DNA of 64,000 bases from Tsukamurella sp. 1534 (GTDB lineage Bacteria; Actinomycetota; Actinomycetes; Mycobacteriales; Mycobacteriaceae), in NCBI RefSeq assembly GCF_000312385.1, contig NZ_HE997626.1, forward strand, positions 545,206-609,205, read 5' to 3'. Below are positions 63,646 through 64,000 of this stretch, piece by piece; position 1 is the stretch's first letter, and each line of letters starts with the position of its first letter. The translations under genes were made by a program, and so were the position numbers. The notes beneath the pieces are model-generated. The model was not told the origin of the DNA, searched no databases, and saw only the letters and a program-made list of their open reading frames with translations.

Positions 63646-64000
63646 TCAGCCGATGGTCACGCCGGATTCGGCGTAGACGATGCGCAGGGCCAGGCCGGCC
63701 TCCGGGCCCATGACCCGCGCCGCGAGGTCGACGAACGCCGCGGTGAACTCGGGCCCGTGCGCGGCGGCCGCCGCGTCCGACGGTGCGCCGTGGTGCGCCA
63801 GTTCGTGCAGGACCACCAGCTCCCGCAACGCCCACGCCCCGTCGCGCCCGGCGGGCACCGCCACCGTCGGGCGACGGTCCGCTCCCCGCTCGTAGTGCGC
63901 GCCGGTGGCGCCCGCGCGGGCCCGGACCCGCACCTCGCCGGGGCCGAGCACGCGGTCGACGTAGGCCTGCACCGAGTCCACCGACCCGAACCGGGCCTCG
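63646..64000 (-). CDS. TIGR04338-type metallohydrolase, 3' end (partial)
   Basis: This is the C-terminal 117 codons of a zinc metallohydrolase of the TIGR04338 group; the 5' end is beyond the window. The motif HELAHH (in [15 protein letters not shown]) provides two metal ligands and the catalytic Glu. The later segment [20 protein letters not shown] provides the third ligand, HGPEF, which resembles SprT-like proteins. The frame continues upstream as [16 protein letters not shown], so the ATG-like GTG at 63981 is not the real start. The function of the family is unknown. The rplJ promoter follows 12 bp downstream of the stop. Confidence 0.85.
   Translation of the reverse strand, partial: EARFGSVDSVQAYVDRVLGPGEVRVRARAGATGAHYERGADRRPTVAVPAGRDGAWALRELVVLHELAHHGAPSDAAAAAHGPEFTAAFVDLAARVMGPEAGLALRIVYAESGVTIG

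Overview
The window is a high-GC (about 70% G+C) actinobacterial chromosome segment, almost certainly from the order Mycobacteriales. The gene order rplJ–rplL–mceG(mkl)–rpoB–rpoC on one strand (right end, all minus), Mycobacterium-like RpoB/RpoC sequences, a DUF222/HNH '13E12-type' family, F420-type enzymes (LLM and Ddn-like), an MpaB-family oxygenase and an AurF-like diiron protein all fit. The mix of gene families suggests a non-Mycobacterium genus such as Tsukamurella or Gordonia; that genus-level guess is inference only.

Layout. 1–6.9 kb: 3' end of a DUF222/HNH gene, a membrane protein with a coupled XRE regulator, a CrtI-like flavoprotein, a DapC-like aminotransferase, an MpaB oxygenase, an LLM oxidoreductase and AlkB. 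7–14.1 kb: a GntR/UTRA regulator and an N-acetylglucosamine-type PTS (EIIB and EIIA on minus, EIIC and nagA on plus) that share an operator-like sequence, enclosing a hydrolase and an Abi-alpha/DUF445 pair. 14.2–22.4 kb: PhzF, an amino-acid ABC system with a fused binding protein and permease, an ArsR/SRPBCC pair, an AurF-like gene broken by one base, a class III adenylate cyclase, GNAT and FCD regulators. 22.4–30.3 kb: an S4 protein, twin SixA-type phosphatases, a fused DhaK-DhaL kinase, an acyltransferase, and a 3-hydroxybutyrate dehydrogenase/MFS pair facing a LysR regulator. 30.4–38.6 kb: a SWIM-SNF2 helicase, a full-length DUF222/HNH paralogue of the first gene, and small metabolic genes facing a WYL regulator.

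38.6–45.9 kb: a complete-looking non-phosphorylating L-fucose (or related 6-deoxysugar) pathway: FCD repressor, aldose dehydrogenase, SDR, fuconate dehydratase and FAH-type hydrolase on minus; L-lactate dehydrogenase, mutarotase and lactonase on plus. The expected end products are pyruvate and L-lactate, and the lactate is oxidised in situ. The two arms diverge from one 34-bp near-symmetric promoter/operator. 46.3–49.4 kb: FCD regulator plus pxpABC 5-oxoprolinase. 49.4–52.9 kb: an IdeR-box siderophore-binding lipoprotein, membrane proteins and a DoxX pair. 53–64 kb: rpoC, rpoB, mceG, rplL, rplJ with terminators and an L10 leader, then the 3' end of a metallohydrolase.

The most unusual signals are non-coding. 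The asymmetric 9-mer GCACCGTCG occurs at least 43 times (about 2 expected from composition), in all reading frames and both orientations. Nearly every divergent intergenic region carries a near-perfect inverted repeat, including a symmetric four-copy TTCCCGCGA array.
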